A stretch of DNA of 15,077 nt from contig JAJFHR010000254.1 in assembly GCA_021775515.1 (NCBI GenBank), positions 1 through 15,077 of the forward strand, read 5' to 3'. Both the position numbers and the translations under genes were made by a program. Under the pieces are notes generated by a model that saw only the letters and a program-made list of their open reading frames with translations, did not search any database and was not told where the DNA came from. Source of the stretch: Hyphomicrobiales bacterium. Its GTDB lineage: Bacteria; Pseudomonadota; Alphaproteobacteria; Rhizobiales; JAJFHR01. Below, piece by piece: positions 1 to 7,653 of this stretch (positions are counted from its first letter, which is position 1; every line of letters starts with the position of its first letter).

Positions 1-532
1 TGGCGATCGTGCGTGTTTCACCGGGAATATTACCACCAACCATCAAGACCACGCCAAACTCGCCCATGGTGTGAGCAAAGGTGAGGGTAAGTGCAGAAAT
101 AACACCTGGCCACGCAAGTGGTAATTCCACCCGGTAAAAAGTTTTAATGTTGGACATGCCGCTGCACCACGCCGCCTCACGCAGATTAGCGGGAATAGCT
201 TCAAAAGCACGCTGAATTGGCTGCACCGCAAACGGCAGATTAAAAACCAGAGAAGCAAACAAAAGCCCCTCAAACGTAAAAACCAATCCGCTGCCGAATA
301 CCGCGCGAAACAGTTGACCCAAAACCGTGTCATCACCAAAGGCCACCAGCAGATAAAATCCCAATACCGTGGGTGGCAAAACCAGCGGCAGGGCAATTAG
401 TGCCTCAATCAGACCTTTAAATCGCAGGTTAGCCCAGGCTAAGGGCCGGGCAATCAATATAGCAAGGGGAACTAAGACCAGACATGTCCAGAAAGCCAGT
501 TTGAAGGAAAGCGTCAGTGCGGACAAATCCAT
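1..532 (-). CDS. modB: Molybdate ABC transporter permease ModB (partial, C-terminus beyond window)
   Basis: Inner-membrane permease of the molybdate importer ModABC, passing molybdate from the periplasmic protein ModA through the membrane with energy from ModC. The reading frame runs from an ATG at 530-532 off the left edge and gives 177 residues; ModB is usually about 225-230, so roughly 50 are missing. Visible features are a first membrane helix near residues 9-29, the ModB-typical LPLVLPPTVLGFYLL at 48-62, the ABC permease coupling (EAA) loop around 118-145 (LREAAWCSG then RVELPLAWPGV), and the ModB hallmark HTMGEFGVVLMVGGNIPGE at 154-172. An in-frame TAG lies four codons before the ATG, so this is the most upstream possible ATG. 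The Shine-Dalgarno sequence is weak. The gene directly upstream is an OmpA-type lipoprotein, not modA, so modA must lie elsewhere; modC may follow beyond the edge. Confidence 0.93.
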   Translation of the reverse strand, partial: MDLSALTLSFKLAFWTCLVLVPLAILIARPLAWANLRFKGLIEALIALPLVLPPTVLGFYLLVAFGDDTVLGQLFRAVFGSGLVFTFEGLLFASLVFNLPFAVQPIQRAFEAIPANLREAAWCSGMSNIKTFYRVELPLAWPGVISALTLTFAHTMGEFGVVLMVGGNIPGETRTIA

Positions 533-573
533 GCAGATATTCTACTCATCACAGGGTTTAGTACGTTTCCGGC

Positions 574-589
574 CTTTGTTATATCAAAG
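574..589 (-). promoter_or_regulatory. Candidate -10 element within an inverted repeat upstream of modB
   Basis: On the minus strand, arms CTTTG and CAAAG flank ATATAA, forming a 16-base inverted repeat whose 3' half includes TATAAC, a good match to a -10 hexamer, about 45 bases before the modB start. I find no convincing -35 element at the right distance. It lies after the terminator of the preceding gene, where a modB promoter would be expected. The assignment is an inference from position and short motifs. Confidence 0.25.
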
Positions 590-607
590 CAGATGACAAT
601 AAGCACC

Positions 608-643
608 AAACAAAACGGCCCAGGCAATGTAAGCCTGAGCCGG
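608..643 (-). terminator. Rho-independent terminator behind the OmpA-like lipoprotein gene
   Basis: On the minus strand the core arms GGCTCAGGC and GCCTGGGCC pair with one G-U, extending to 10 bp with the flanking C-G pair, around a 7-base loop. TTTTGTTT follows directly. The hairpin starts about 25 bases after the stop codon at 668. It separates the lipoprotein transcript from modB, so the two are probably not one operon. Confidence 0.78.
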
Positions 644-667
644 ATTTAATTTGCCTGTATGTGTTTG

Positions 668-1318
668 TTAGGCTGTCAGAGGGACAATCTTGATTTCGAC
701 CCGTCTGTTTTGCGCTTTGCCACCAGCGGTTCTATTGCTGGCGATCGGTTGGCGCTCTCCCAACCCGCGCACCTGCAACCGCCGCGGGTCTACCTGCCTG
801 TTGACCAGGAAATCTGCAACGGACTGAGCCCGTTGGGTTGACAGGTCGAGATTATAATCATCCGGACCATCGCTGTCCGTGTGGCCGTCAATATCCACTA
901 TCGACCGATTATACTCGTTCAACACCAGTGAAACCGAATTTAACACTTCATGAAATGCCGGTTTTATGTCGGCTCTGTCCGACCCGAAAGTAACGTTTCC
1001 AGGCATATTGAGCACGATGTCGTTGCCGACGCGGGTAACACTCACACCACTATCTTGCAGCCTTTCTCTCAACGCGGATTCCTGGCGGTCCATATAGGTA
1101 CCGATGCCACCTCCGACAAGCGCTCCGACACCGGCGCCGATTAGAATACTGCTGCGTTTGCCGCCGCCAATTAGGGCACCACCAATACCACCGGCCAGGG
1201 CGCCAAGACCCGCACCAATCCCGGTTTTGCTGGCCTGCCTTTCACCGGTGTAAGGATTTGTCGAGCAAGAAGCCACTAAGAAAGAACCGGCAACCAACAG
1301 GATCGCATGCTTTTTCAT
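668..1318 (-). CDS. OmpA-family outer-membrane lipoprotein with glycine-zipper segment (YiaD-like)
   Basis: A 216-residue lipoprotein that probably anchors the outer membrane to peptidoglycan. Residues 1-17 are a signal peptide ending in the lipobox V-A-S before Cys18; Ser at +2 fits outer-membrane sorting. Residues about 32-75 are glycine-rich (GAGLGALAGGIGGALIGGG, then a second similar run), matching the glycine-zipper segment of YiaD-type proteins. Residues about 100-212 are an OmpA C-terminal domain with DGHTD (144-148), NLDLSTQRAQSV (156-167) and NRRVEIKIVP near the end. Asp148 and Arg163 have the same 15-residue spacing as the diaminopimelate-binding pair of E. coli OmpA. I chose the ATG at 1318 because GGAG lies six bases upstream and the signal peptide then starts MKK; a TTG four codons earlier sits inside that ribosome binding site. 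It appears monocistronic, with its own terminator. Confidence 0.93.
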   Translation of the reverse strand: MKKHAILLVAGSFLVASCSTNPYTGERQASKTGIGAGLGALAGGIGGALIGGGKRSSILIGAGVGALVGGGIGTYMDRQESALRERLQDSGVSVTRVGNDIVLNMPGNVTFGSDRADIKPAFHEVLNSVSLVLNEYNRSIVDIDGHTDSDGPDDYNLDLSTQRAQSVADFLVNRQVDPRRLQVRGLGERQPIASNRTAGGKAQNRRVEIKIVPLTA

Positions 1319-1657
1319 GAAAATCTCCAATAGAAAAACCGCTGGGAAACATCGCGGTACACTTCGTTAAAACCTGTAATTCATCATCAATCAGACCCTT
1401 GTCACAGATATCATCTGCCAAGGCAATAAATGTTTTAATTCCTCTCCCGCGTCAGATCAAGCTCACGATGCGAACACGCCCTGACCATTAAGATTAATCA
1501 GATATTATGGTCAGATTTAGACGATTATTCCGCCGATAAAAACCCCGCCCGGTACACCTGGCTCCGCAATCAAACCGGCAACCGATGCAACACTTTCAAC
1601 CAAAATCCGCTGAATAAATCGTCCTCAACAGACCTCCTGCCTGGCCACACAAAATCC
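1319..1657. other. 339-base gap between the lipoprotein and nitroreductase genes
   Basis: The gap must hold the lipoprotein promoter (minus strand) and the 3' end of the nitroreductase transcript. I see no gene with a credible start, and no clear intrinsic terminator behind the nitroreductase stop. A TTGGCA-like element on the minus strand near 1420 has no good -10 partner. The only clear structure is the inverted repeat at 1481-1514. Confidence 0.6.
1481..1514. repeat. Inverted repeat (8-bp perfect arms) in intergenic DNA
   Basis: CTGACCAT at 1481-1488 and ATGGTCAG at 1507-1514 are perfect inverted copies separated by 18 bases. Inside lies a second perfect palindrome, GATTAATC at 1492-1499, slightly off centre. 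No T-run follows on either strand, so it does not look like an intrinsic terminator. It could be a two-turn regulator site; its centre lies about 180 bases before the lipoprotein start codon. Confidence 0.5.
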
Positions 1658-2380
1658 TCAAAGATCAAAAAAACGCGTAAATTCACCTACCGGCTGGCGC
1701 TGGGTTTCGAGGTGGTTTTCCACAGCCGTTAAATCTGCATATCCCAATGACATGCCGCAAACGACAATCTGGTCTGTTGCGATATCTAGATGATCCCGAA
1801 TAATCCTGTGATATTTCGCAAACGCTGCCTGGGGGCAGGTGTCCAGTCCGCGCGCCCGGGCGGCAATCATGATATTTTGTAAAAACATACCGTAGTCAAG
1901 CCAGCTTCCAATTTTCAACTCGCGATCGATGGTGAAAATAAGTCCGATCGGGGCATCGAAAAACATGAAATTGCGCCCGTGCTGAGTTTTCATTTTTTCC
2001 ACATCGCCCTTTTCAATTCCAAGCAGGCCATAAAGATCCAACCCAACTTTTTTTCGCCTTGATCGATAGGGTTCTGAAAAACTATCGGGATAATAGCTGT
2101 AGTCGCTCTCATGTTGCTCGGCGGCGTTGTGATGTGCCTCCAGAAGCGCTGCGGACAGATCTCTCTTTGTTTTTCCGGCGATCACATTTACATGCCAGGG
2201 CTGCATGTTGGTACCGCTCGGCGCCCGACCTGAAACTTGCAAAATCTGCTCAATAACCCGACGCTCAACAGGCCTGTCAAGAAACCTGCGGAAAGATTTC
2301 CGGCTGTTTATGACAGCATCAACCACATCGGCAGTTTCACCATCACCCAAACGACGCTGACGGCCTGGATCAATCTCCAT
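1658..2380 (-). CDS. Nitroreductase family protein (FMN-dependent)
   Basis: A 240-residue flavin oxidoreductase of the nitroreductase superfamily, which uses FMN and NAD(P)H to reduce nitro groups, quinones or related compounds; the true substrate cannot be told from sequence. Visible family features are SRKSFRRF (26-33) and APSGTNMQPWHV (53-64), both contributing to the FMN phosphate and ring site, then APIGLIFTIDR (143-153), DYGMFLQNIMIAARARGLD (162-180) and the C-terminal CGMSLGYAD (208-216). This pattern is nearest the nitrobenzoate reductase (PnbA/NfnB) type. There is no signal peptide, so it should be cytoplasmic. I prefer the ATG at 2380 because AAAAGG lies about six bases before it; a GTG five codons upstream (2395) overlaps that sequence. 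It stands alone, divergent from the GGDEF-EAL gene. Confidence 0.9.
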   Translation of the reverse strand: MEIDPGRQRRLGDGETADVVDAVINSRKSFRRFLDRPVERRVIEQILQVSGRAPSGTNMQPWHVNVIAGKTKRDLSAALLEAHHNAAEQHESDYSYYPDSFSEPYRSRRKKVGLDLYGLLGIEKGDVEKMKTQHGRNFMFFDAPIGLIFTIDRELKIGSWLDYGMFLQNIMIAARARGLDTCPQAAFAKYHRIIRDHLDIATDQIVVCGMSLGYADLTAVENHLETQRQPVGEFTRFFDL

Positions 2381-2459
2381 CAAACACCTTTTCACAACTT
2401 CAAAAACAACTTTTCAGCTCCGGAAAACCAAAATACAAGACAAAATAATTTCTACCGTA

Positions 2460-2493
2460 CAAATACACTTTGCCAGCGATCAGTCAATTTGAC
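2460..2493 (-). promoter_or_regulatory. Candidate nitroreductase promoter with overlapping palindromic operator
   Basis: On the minus strand TTGACT (2482-2487) is followed after 16 bases by TATTTG (2460-2465), a plausible sigma-70 promoter about 80 bases before the ATG. The -35 element lies within an 11-base palindrome, GTCAA-T-TTGAC at 2483-2493, where a bound regulator would block RNA polymerase. Both readings are inference from short motifs. Confidence 0.35.
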
Positions 2494-2600
2494 CACTGAG
2501 ATATTTCCTGAATTGAAATATGAAAACCGCCATATTGTAAATTTCTACCGCAGGCATTCGCTAATAAAGCTGGCGCGAACCGGCTGAAGCGCACCCATAA

Positions 2601-2675
2601 ATTCAATTAGAATGATATTTAATAAAATATATATACTTTAGATTGTATTTTAATATCTTCATTAAATTAGGGGAA
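2601..2675 (+). promoter_or_regulatory. AT-rich leader and ribosome binding site of the GGDEF-EAL gene
   Basis: Of the 70 bases 2601-2670 only 9 are G or C, far below the surrounding DNA. Several overlapping TATATA/TTTAATA runs could serve as a -10 element, but no single -35/-10 pair stands out. AGGGG at 2669-2673 ends only three bases before the ATG at 2677, a closer spacing than usual. The region probably carries the promoter; it could also bind a nucleoid protein. Confidence 0.4.
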
Positions 2676-2676
2676 A

Positions 2677-5600
2677 ATGAAGGTGTTTATAACCTCAAGG
2701 CCTGACTTTCAAATAACACGCCAGATATTATCAAATAAATGGGTTCAGTGCGGTCTAATAATCGCAACCTTGCTGATTGCAAATCTGGTTATAGAAAACC
2801 TAAGCTGGCAAAGCGGCCCTCTGTTTCATACCAGCATGGAACTCATTTCAACATTATTGGCTGCGATGATTGGTCTGATGGCCATCGTTCGATATTACAG
2901 CGAGAAAACTGATTTGATGTTGCTGGTGGCAACGGCTTTTTTCGGTACCGCTTTCCTCGATGCCTATCACACGCTCGTCACTGCCGTATTCTTCAAACAA
3001 TTCATACCGCCTGAGTACACCTCGCTCCTGCCCTGGAGTTGGGTTGCTTCCAGGTGGTATTTATCGGTGGTATTATGTGCCAGCGCTTTCATCTGGCAAC
3101 ACAACGACCCGCTGCGCCTCACGACTAAACGCGGTGATGTATTCGTATATATTTCGGGCACTGTGTTCACCTTTATATGCTTGGTTTTTTTTGCTTTTTC
3201 CCCGCTGCCACAAACATATTTTGCCGGGTTTTTTATTCACCGGCCCGAAGAACTGGCAACGGCGGCGGTGTTTGCGATCGCACTTTTAGGATTTTTAAGG
3301 ACAGGCAATTGGCGATCCAACTCGATTGAATATTGGCTGGTAGTCTCCCTGGTCATTAGCATTACCACCCAGCTTATTTACATGCCATTTTCCCATCAAC
3401 TGTTTGATCATGAGTACGACATTGCCCATTTACTAAAAATTTCCAGTTATTTCACTGTTTTCACGGGCCTTTTGAAAAACATGCACCAAAGCTTTCGCCA
3501 CGCCAAAACCGGCGAGGAAAGATTGCGCTCGACAATGGACGTCGTGTCAGAGGGAATTCTGGTGGTCGAAAAAACTGGCGTAATTCACTCCACCAATCAT
3601 GCAATTGAACAGATGTTCGGCATCACCGAGGATAAACTCATCGGTGAGAATTTTACCATGCTGCTCTCATTGGACCAGGATTTGGCCTTAAACAACGAGC
3701 AAATTTTGATATTGGCAAATCAATATCTCGAGGCTGGCGAACCAAACCAGGTCCTCGAGGCAAAGCGTGCAGACAACACCCGGTTTCCAGTTAATCTTTC
3801 GGTCGGAAAATTCTCCATGGACAACCGGTTGATGTACGTGCTGTCCTTTAAGGATATAACCCGGCAATGCAAAACCGAAGACGCCATCAAACAAAAATCT
3901 GAGGAACTGGCCGAACAAACAAACACTGCCACCCTGATTGCCGAAGACCTGCGCCAGATCAAAAGTTTGCATCAAGACGCCATTCAAAACATTTTTGATG
4001 GATTTGTATTATGGGACAGCGATGACCGGCTGTTGATGTGCAATGACATATTCAAACAGACCTATAGCGGCCTAAGCGATATCATTGAAACCGGCGTTCG
4101 TTTTGAAGATTTTATCACTGAAGCATACCGGCGCAAGGTTCTTTGCTTCGCCAATGGCACCATGCAGGAAGCGATCAGCGAACGTATTCGAAAACACCGG
4201 GGATCCGTGGCGGCATTTGAAGAAAAAATGGTCGATGATCGCTGGGTCCGCGTCAGCGAGCGGGCGGCATCGGGAAACCGGATTATTGGTATCGTCACAG
4301 ATATAACGGAGAGAAAAAACTGGGCCGGGCAAATTAAACGTCTGGCTGAAATAGATACGCTTACCGGACTGCCTAACCGGTTTTTGTTTCAGGAAAGGTT
4401 GCATCAGGCGCTCGCTCTGGCAAACCGCACGCAGGCAGCTTTGGGCATAATGTTGTTGGACGTTGATCAATTTAAAAACGTCAACGACACACTCGGCCAT
4501 CGCCTAGGTGACGCAATGTTGGTTGAAGCGGCCCGCAGAATTTTGGACTGCGCCCGCGCCACCGACACGGTTGCACGATTAGGTGGTGATGAATTCGCCA
4601 TCATCGCTACCAATCTTAAATCCCCGCTCGATGTTCAACATCTGGCAAAAAGAATTACAACCTCACTTGCTTCACCCTACCAACTGGAAAACCACACCAT
4701 CTATTCCAGTTCCAGCATTGGCATCACGGTATTTCCACAAGACCAGGGCGGACCTGAAGAGTTGATGCGAAATTCCGACATTGCCCTTTACCGGGCCAAG
4801 GCCGAGGGAGGCGGTGCTTATCGGCTGTTTGATGAAGATATGAACGCAGAAATTCAGATGCGCCAAAAAACTGAAACCGAGCTTCGATCAGCTCTGAAAA
4901 ACAACGAATTCATTCTCGCATACCAGCCACAAATAGACATTGGCACCGGTCGATTGGTCGGTATTGAAGCGCTCGTGCGCTGGCAACACCCCGAACGCGG
5001 TTGCTTGCCGCCAGGGGAGTTTATTGCTGTTGCGGAAAGTGCCGGTTTAATAATTCCGATGAGTGAATGGATATTGCTCGAAGCCTGCATGTTCAACAAA
5101 AACCTGCAGAAATGCGGCCTGGCTGACGTGACGGTTTCCGTCAATATCTCCCCTTTGCACTTTAACCAGCCCGGATTGCTGCAAACCGTTAAGGAGGCAT
5201 TGAAGAAATCTTCCCTGGCGGCGGAGTTTCTTGAACTGGAAATTACCGAAAGTCTCGCCCTGACCCACACCGACAATATCATTCAAATGCTCAATCAATT
5301 GAAAAAAATTGGCGTAAACCTGGCTATTGACGATTTTGGTACCGGATATTCCTCGCTTTCGCGGCTCAAGGATTTTCCTGTCGACCGGTTAAAAATAGAT
5401 CGGTCATTTGTCAGCGATCTCAGCCAAGAAATCGGCCATCAGGCGATCAGCAAGGCCATCGTTGATCTCGGTCACGCCTTGGGGCTTAAGGTCATAGCAG
5501 AAGGTGTGGAGCTTTATGAACATCTCAGCCTCTTGCACACCTTGGGTTGTGATGAAGCTCAAGGTTATTACATTGCCAAACCACTATTTGAAAATGACCT

Positions 5601-5691
5601 GATCGCTTTTTTACACAAACACGGCAAAAACGCTCGAAATTGCGCCCAAGCAACAAAAACCATACCAAGGCACGCAACAACAGCCTCTTAA
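2677..5691 (+). CDS. Membrane-anchored sensor diguanylate cyclase/phosphodiesterase (MASE3-like, PAS, PAS, GGDEF, EAL)
   Basis: A 1004-residue inner-membrane signalling protein for cyclic di-GMP. Residues about 23-268 contain seven or eight hydrophobic helices with FHTSMEL (50-56) and LDAYHTL (94-100), resembling the MASE3 sensor domain; that family call is tentative. Two PAS domains follow, about 282-395 and 430-545. The GGDEF domain (about 555-720) has an intact GGDEF at 636-640 and an RATD inhibitory site (627-630) exactly five residues before it. The EAL domain (about 735-985) keeps EALVRW (764-769), Asn823, Glu855, DDFGTGYSSL (885-894), Lys906 in LKIDRSF, Glu942 in AEGVE and Gln962, so phosphodiesterase activity is also likely. 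Which activity dominates cannot be read from sequence. The tail after about 985 is short and basic. It is the only plus-strand gene here and appears monocistronic. Confidence 0.93.
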   Translation: MKVFITSRPDFQITRQILSNKWVQCGLIIATLLIANLVIENLSWQSGPLFHTSMELISTLLAAMIGLMAIVRYYSEKTDLMLLVATAFFGTAFLDAYHTLVTAVFFKQFIPPEYTSLLPWSWVASRWYLSVVLCASAFIWQHNDPLRLTTKRGDVFVYISGTVFTFICLVFFAFSPLPQTYFAGFFIHRPEELATAAVFAIALLGFLRTGNWRSNSIEYWLVVSLVISITTQLIYMPFSHQLFDHEYDIAHLLKISSYFTVFTGLLKNMHQSFRHAKTGEERLRSTMDVVSEGILVVEKTGVIHSTNHAIEQMFGITEDKLIGENFTMLLSLDQDLALNNEQILILANQYLEAGEPNQVLEAKRADNTRFPVNLSVGKFSMDNRLMYVLSFKDITRQCKTEDAIKQKSEELAEQTNTATLIAEDLRQIKSLHQDAIQNIFDGFVLWDSDDRLLMCNDIFKQTYSGLSDIIETGVRFEDFITEAYRRKVLCFANGTMQEAISERIRKHRGSVAAFEEKMVDDRWVRVSERAASGNRIIGIVTDITERKNWAGQIKRLAEIDTLTGLPNRFLFQERLHQALALANRTQAALGIMLLDVDQFKNVNDTLGHRLGDAMLVEAARRILDCARATDTVARLGGDEFAIIATNLKSPLDVQHLAKRITTSLASPYQLENHTIYSSSSIGITVFPQDQGGPEELMRNSDIALYRAKAEGGGAYRLFDEDMNAEIQMRQKTETELRSALKNNEFILAYQPQIDIGTGRLVGIEALVRWQHPERGCLPPGEFIAVAESAGLIIPMSEWILLEACMFNKNLQKCGLADVTVSVNISPLHFNQPGLLQTVKEALKKSSLAAEFLELEITESLALTHTDNIIQMLNQLKKIGVNLAIDDFGTGYSSLSRLKDFPVDRLKIDRSFVSDLSQEIGHQAISKAIVDLGHALGLKVIAEGVELYEHLSLLHTLGCDEAQGYYIAKPLFENDLIAFLHKHGKNARNCAQATKTIPRHATTAS

Positions 5692-5701
5692 AAAGTCCAC
5701 C

Positions 5702-5713
5702 CCTGAGATCAGG
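5702..5713. terminator. Small hairpin between convergent genes (weak candidate terminator)
   Basis: CCTGA and TCAGG pair across two bases (in practice a 4-bp stem with a 4-base loop). On the minus strand a run of five T follows after a further nine bases; on the plus strand no T-run follows. It is the only structure in the 31 bases between the stop codons at 5691 and 5723. It is too small to be a convincing terminator. Confidence 0.2.
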
Positions 5714-5722
5714 AATTACCGA

Positions 5723-6613
5723 TTATTGCGACCGCAGCCGGGGATCGAGAACATCGCGAATAGCATCGCCGAACAGATTAAAGCCAAACACAGCCAAACT
5801 GATCGCAACCCCGGGCCAAACCGCGACCCACGGGGCACTTTCCGCGTATTCTTCAGCGCCGCCCTGCAGCATCAATCCCCACGCAGGTGTTGGTTCCTGC
5901 ACACCGAGCCCCAAGTAGGATAGAGAGGCCTCCAGCAAAATAGCCTGGCCTACGAAGGCTGTAATCATGATCAAAAAGGGCGCCATGACGTTTGGTACCA
6001 TGTGGCGCAGAATGATGCGAATATGACTATATCCCAATGCGCGTGCGGCATCGATGTACGGAATCTCACGGATTGAAAGCGCCGTCGACCGCACCACTCT
6101 GGCACAGCGGGGAATAAACGGTATGGTAATCGCGATAATAACGTTTTGGATTCCCGTTCCAAAAATCGCTACAACAGCTAGCGCCATGATAATCAAAGGG
6201 AAAGCCATGAAAATATCCATGACCCGCTGAAAGATAAGGTCAATCTTGCCACCGAAATAGGCACTGCCAACCCCTAGAACCAGGCCGATAAAAGAGCCGA
6301 TGAAGGCAGAAGTAAAACCAACAAACAAAGCCGTTCTCGCACCGTAAACAATTCGGGAGAGCAAATCGCGGCCAAATTGGTCTGTACCTAAAATAAATTC
6401 CCAACTCGGCGCCACCAGCATAAATTCGAAGGCATTTAACTCCGGATCATATGGTGCCAGAAAGTCTGCGAAAAGCGCCATCAACACCATTAGCAGGACA
6501 ATACCTCCGCCAATAGCGCCCAGAGGCTGCTGACGCATAAATACTTTCAATTTGTCATACCAAGAAGCCTTGGTCGCCAGTTCTTCTAATTCTGCTTCAG
6601 TTGTTACAGCCAT
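5723..6613 (-). CDS. Peptide/nickel-type ABC transporter permease, DppC/OppC-like
   Basis: Second membrane subunit of a family 5 solute ABC importer, pairing with the DppB-like permease to form the channel. The 296 residues show the OppC_N region with a first helix at about 34-53, LGTDQFGRDLLSRIVYGAR (75-93), which is highly typical of DppC proteins, and about five more helices. The coupling loop lies at about 183-209 (EIPYIDAARALG then RHMVPNV) and contacts the ATPases. LSYLGLGVQEPTPAWG (231-246) and the ending GDAIRDVLDPRLR (282-294) also match the family. I chose the ATG at 6613; a TTG directly before it is possible. The GAGG of its ribosome binding site overlaps the stop codon of the preceding permease gene, with 11 bases between the genes, so the two are probably translationally linked. 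It is the last gene of the operon. Confidence 0.93.
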   Translation of the reverse strand: MAVTTEAELEELATKASWYDKLKVFMRQQPLGAIGGGIVLLMVLMALFADFLAPYDPELNAFEFMLVAPSWEFILGTDQFGRDLLSRIVYGARTALFVGFTSAFIGSFIGLVLGVGSAYFGGKIDLIFQRVMDIFMAFPLIIMALAVVAIFGTGIQNVIIAITIPFIPRCARVVRSTALSIREIPYIDAARALGYSHIRIILRHMVPNVMAPFLIMITAFVGQAILLEASLSYLGLGVQEPTPAWGLMLQGGAEEYAESAPWVAVWPGVAISLAVFGFNLFGDAIRDVLDPRLRSQ

Positions 6614-6624
6614 CAATCAATACC

Positions 6625-7596
6625 TCATGCGTAGCGAATGCGTGGATCAAGCCAGGCATAACAAATATCAACCAGGAAATTAGTGAAAACAAATACGGTC
6701 ACAACCACCATAACCAATGCTTGAGTTAAGGTGAAATCCTGATTCAGGACGGATTCAACAAACAGTTTTCCAAGTCCATTTAAATTAAACACCTGCTCGG
6801 TGACAACAAGCCCGCCCATGAGAAAGGCAAATTCGATCCCGATCACGGTCACCACCGGTAACAAAGAATTTTTAAGCGCATGCCGGTTGATAATAAGTTT
6901 TTCAACCAAGCCTTTGGCCCGCGCGGTGCGGATGTAATCTTCACGCAACACTTCAAGCAGGGCTGAGCGCGTCATACGGGTGGCAACGGCGGAATAGCGG
7001 TACCCGGTAGCCACTGCCGGCCAGATCAGCTGCGACAGGTTCGCCCACAGATCCTCAAATGGCGATACATATTGTATCGGTGGCATCCAAGGCTCGCCAA
7101 ACATTGCCTGGGTGGAAATCAGCAGACCGAGAATAATGATAATACCGAGCCAGAAAGACGGCATGGCAATGCCCGCAATCGAAAACGCACGGACAAAATA
7201 ATCAATCCAGGTATTTTGTTTAACAGCGGAAATCGTGCCCAAAGGTATGGCAATGAAAATTGCCACTAAAGTTGCCATCACAGCTACCTGCAACGACAGT
7301 TGAAACCGCAAGCCGATTTCATAGGTAATCGCCCGGCCTGTCCACATGGACTCACCCATGTCGAAAGTCAGAAATCCAAAAATAAAGTCCCAGAATTGAA
7401 CAAGAATAGGGTCATTAAGACCAAGGTTGTCGCGACACAGCTTTATCTGCTCGGGATCGGCATAAAGGCCGCTGCCGGCAAGACGCAGTTCACAGACATC
7501 TCCGGGAATAAGACGCAATACGAAAAATATCAAAATGGCTGCCCCGATCAGCGTCGGGATCATTAACAAAAGGCGCTTAAAAATATATTGAAACAT
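6625..7596 (-). CDS. Peptide/nickel-type ABC transporter permease, DppB/OppB-like
   Basis: First membrane subunit of the same importer. The 323 residues start MFQYIFKRLLLMIPTL, the classic N-terminus of DppB-type proteins, with helix 1 at about 10-28 leading into RLIPGD. Helices follow at about 100-125, 134-160, 190-205, 250-270 and 290-312. The coupling loop is at 217-248 (LREDYIRTARAKGL then HALKNSLLPV) and the ending YAWLDPRIRY is conserved in the family. The substrate cannot be told from the permease. I chose the ATG at 7596: an in-frame ATG at 7620 lies inside the 3' arm of a stable stem-loop and would add eight residues not typical of the family. The ribosome binding site is only a weak GAG. 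It probably belongs to the five-gene operon starting at 11380. Confidence 0.92.
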   Translation of the reverse strand: MFQYIFKRLLLMIPTLIGAAILIFFVLRLIPGDVCELRLAGSGLYADPEQIKLCRDNLGLNDPILVQFWDFIFGFLTFDMGESMWTGRAITYEIGLRFQLSLQVAVMATLVAIFIAIPLGTISAVKQNTWIDYFVRAFSIAGIAMPSFWLGIIIILGLLISTQAMFGEPWMPPIQYVSPFEDLWANLSQLIWPAVATGYRYSAVATRMTRSALLEVLREDYIRTARAKGLVEKLIINRHALKNSLLPVVTVIGIEFAFLMGGLVVTEQVFNLNGLGKLFVESVLNQDFTLTQALVMVVVTVFVFTNFLVDICYAWLDPRIRYA

Positions 7597-7613
7597 AATA
7601 ATCTCGTATATAT

Positions 7614-7653
7614 CCCCCATCCACCGTGACGCTATAGCGCCGGTGGATGGGGG
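7614..7653 (-). promoter_or_regulatory. Intercistronic stem-loop between binding-protein and permease genes
   Basis: CCCCCATCCACCG (7614-7626) and CGGTGGATGGGGG (7641-7653) are perfect inverted copies: a 13-bp G/C-rich stem with a 14-base loop that itself contains GCTATAGC. In the minus-strand transcript it lies 23 bases after the binding-protein stop and is followed by AUAUAUAC, not a U-run, so full termination is unlikely. Such hairpins after binding-protein genes often protect the upstream mRNA or cause partial termination, giving more binding protein than permease. That role is inferred from position. Confidence 0.65.

Noticed and set aside
43..396. A 117-codon minus-strand open frame at the left edge
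   Set aside because: It overlaps modB in another frame; the modB frame gives a clear permease with family motifs, and this one gives a Trp/Cys-rich product resembling nothing.
1517..1622. A short minus-strand frame ending in a glycine-rich hydrophobic stretch (PGVPGGVFIGGIIV)
   Set aside because: No ATG, no ribosome binding site at a usable distance, and a stop just upstream; too short to call a gene or a gene remnant.
2237..2587. A 116-codon plus-strand frame across the nitroreductase start and promoter
   Set aside because: It is antisense to the nitroreductase N-terminus and covers its regulatory region; composition is not protein-like.
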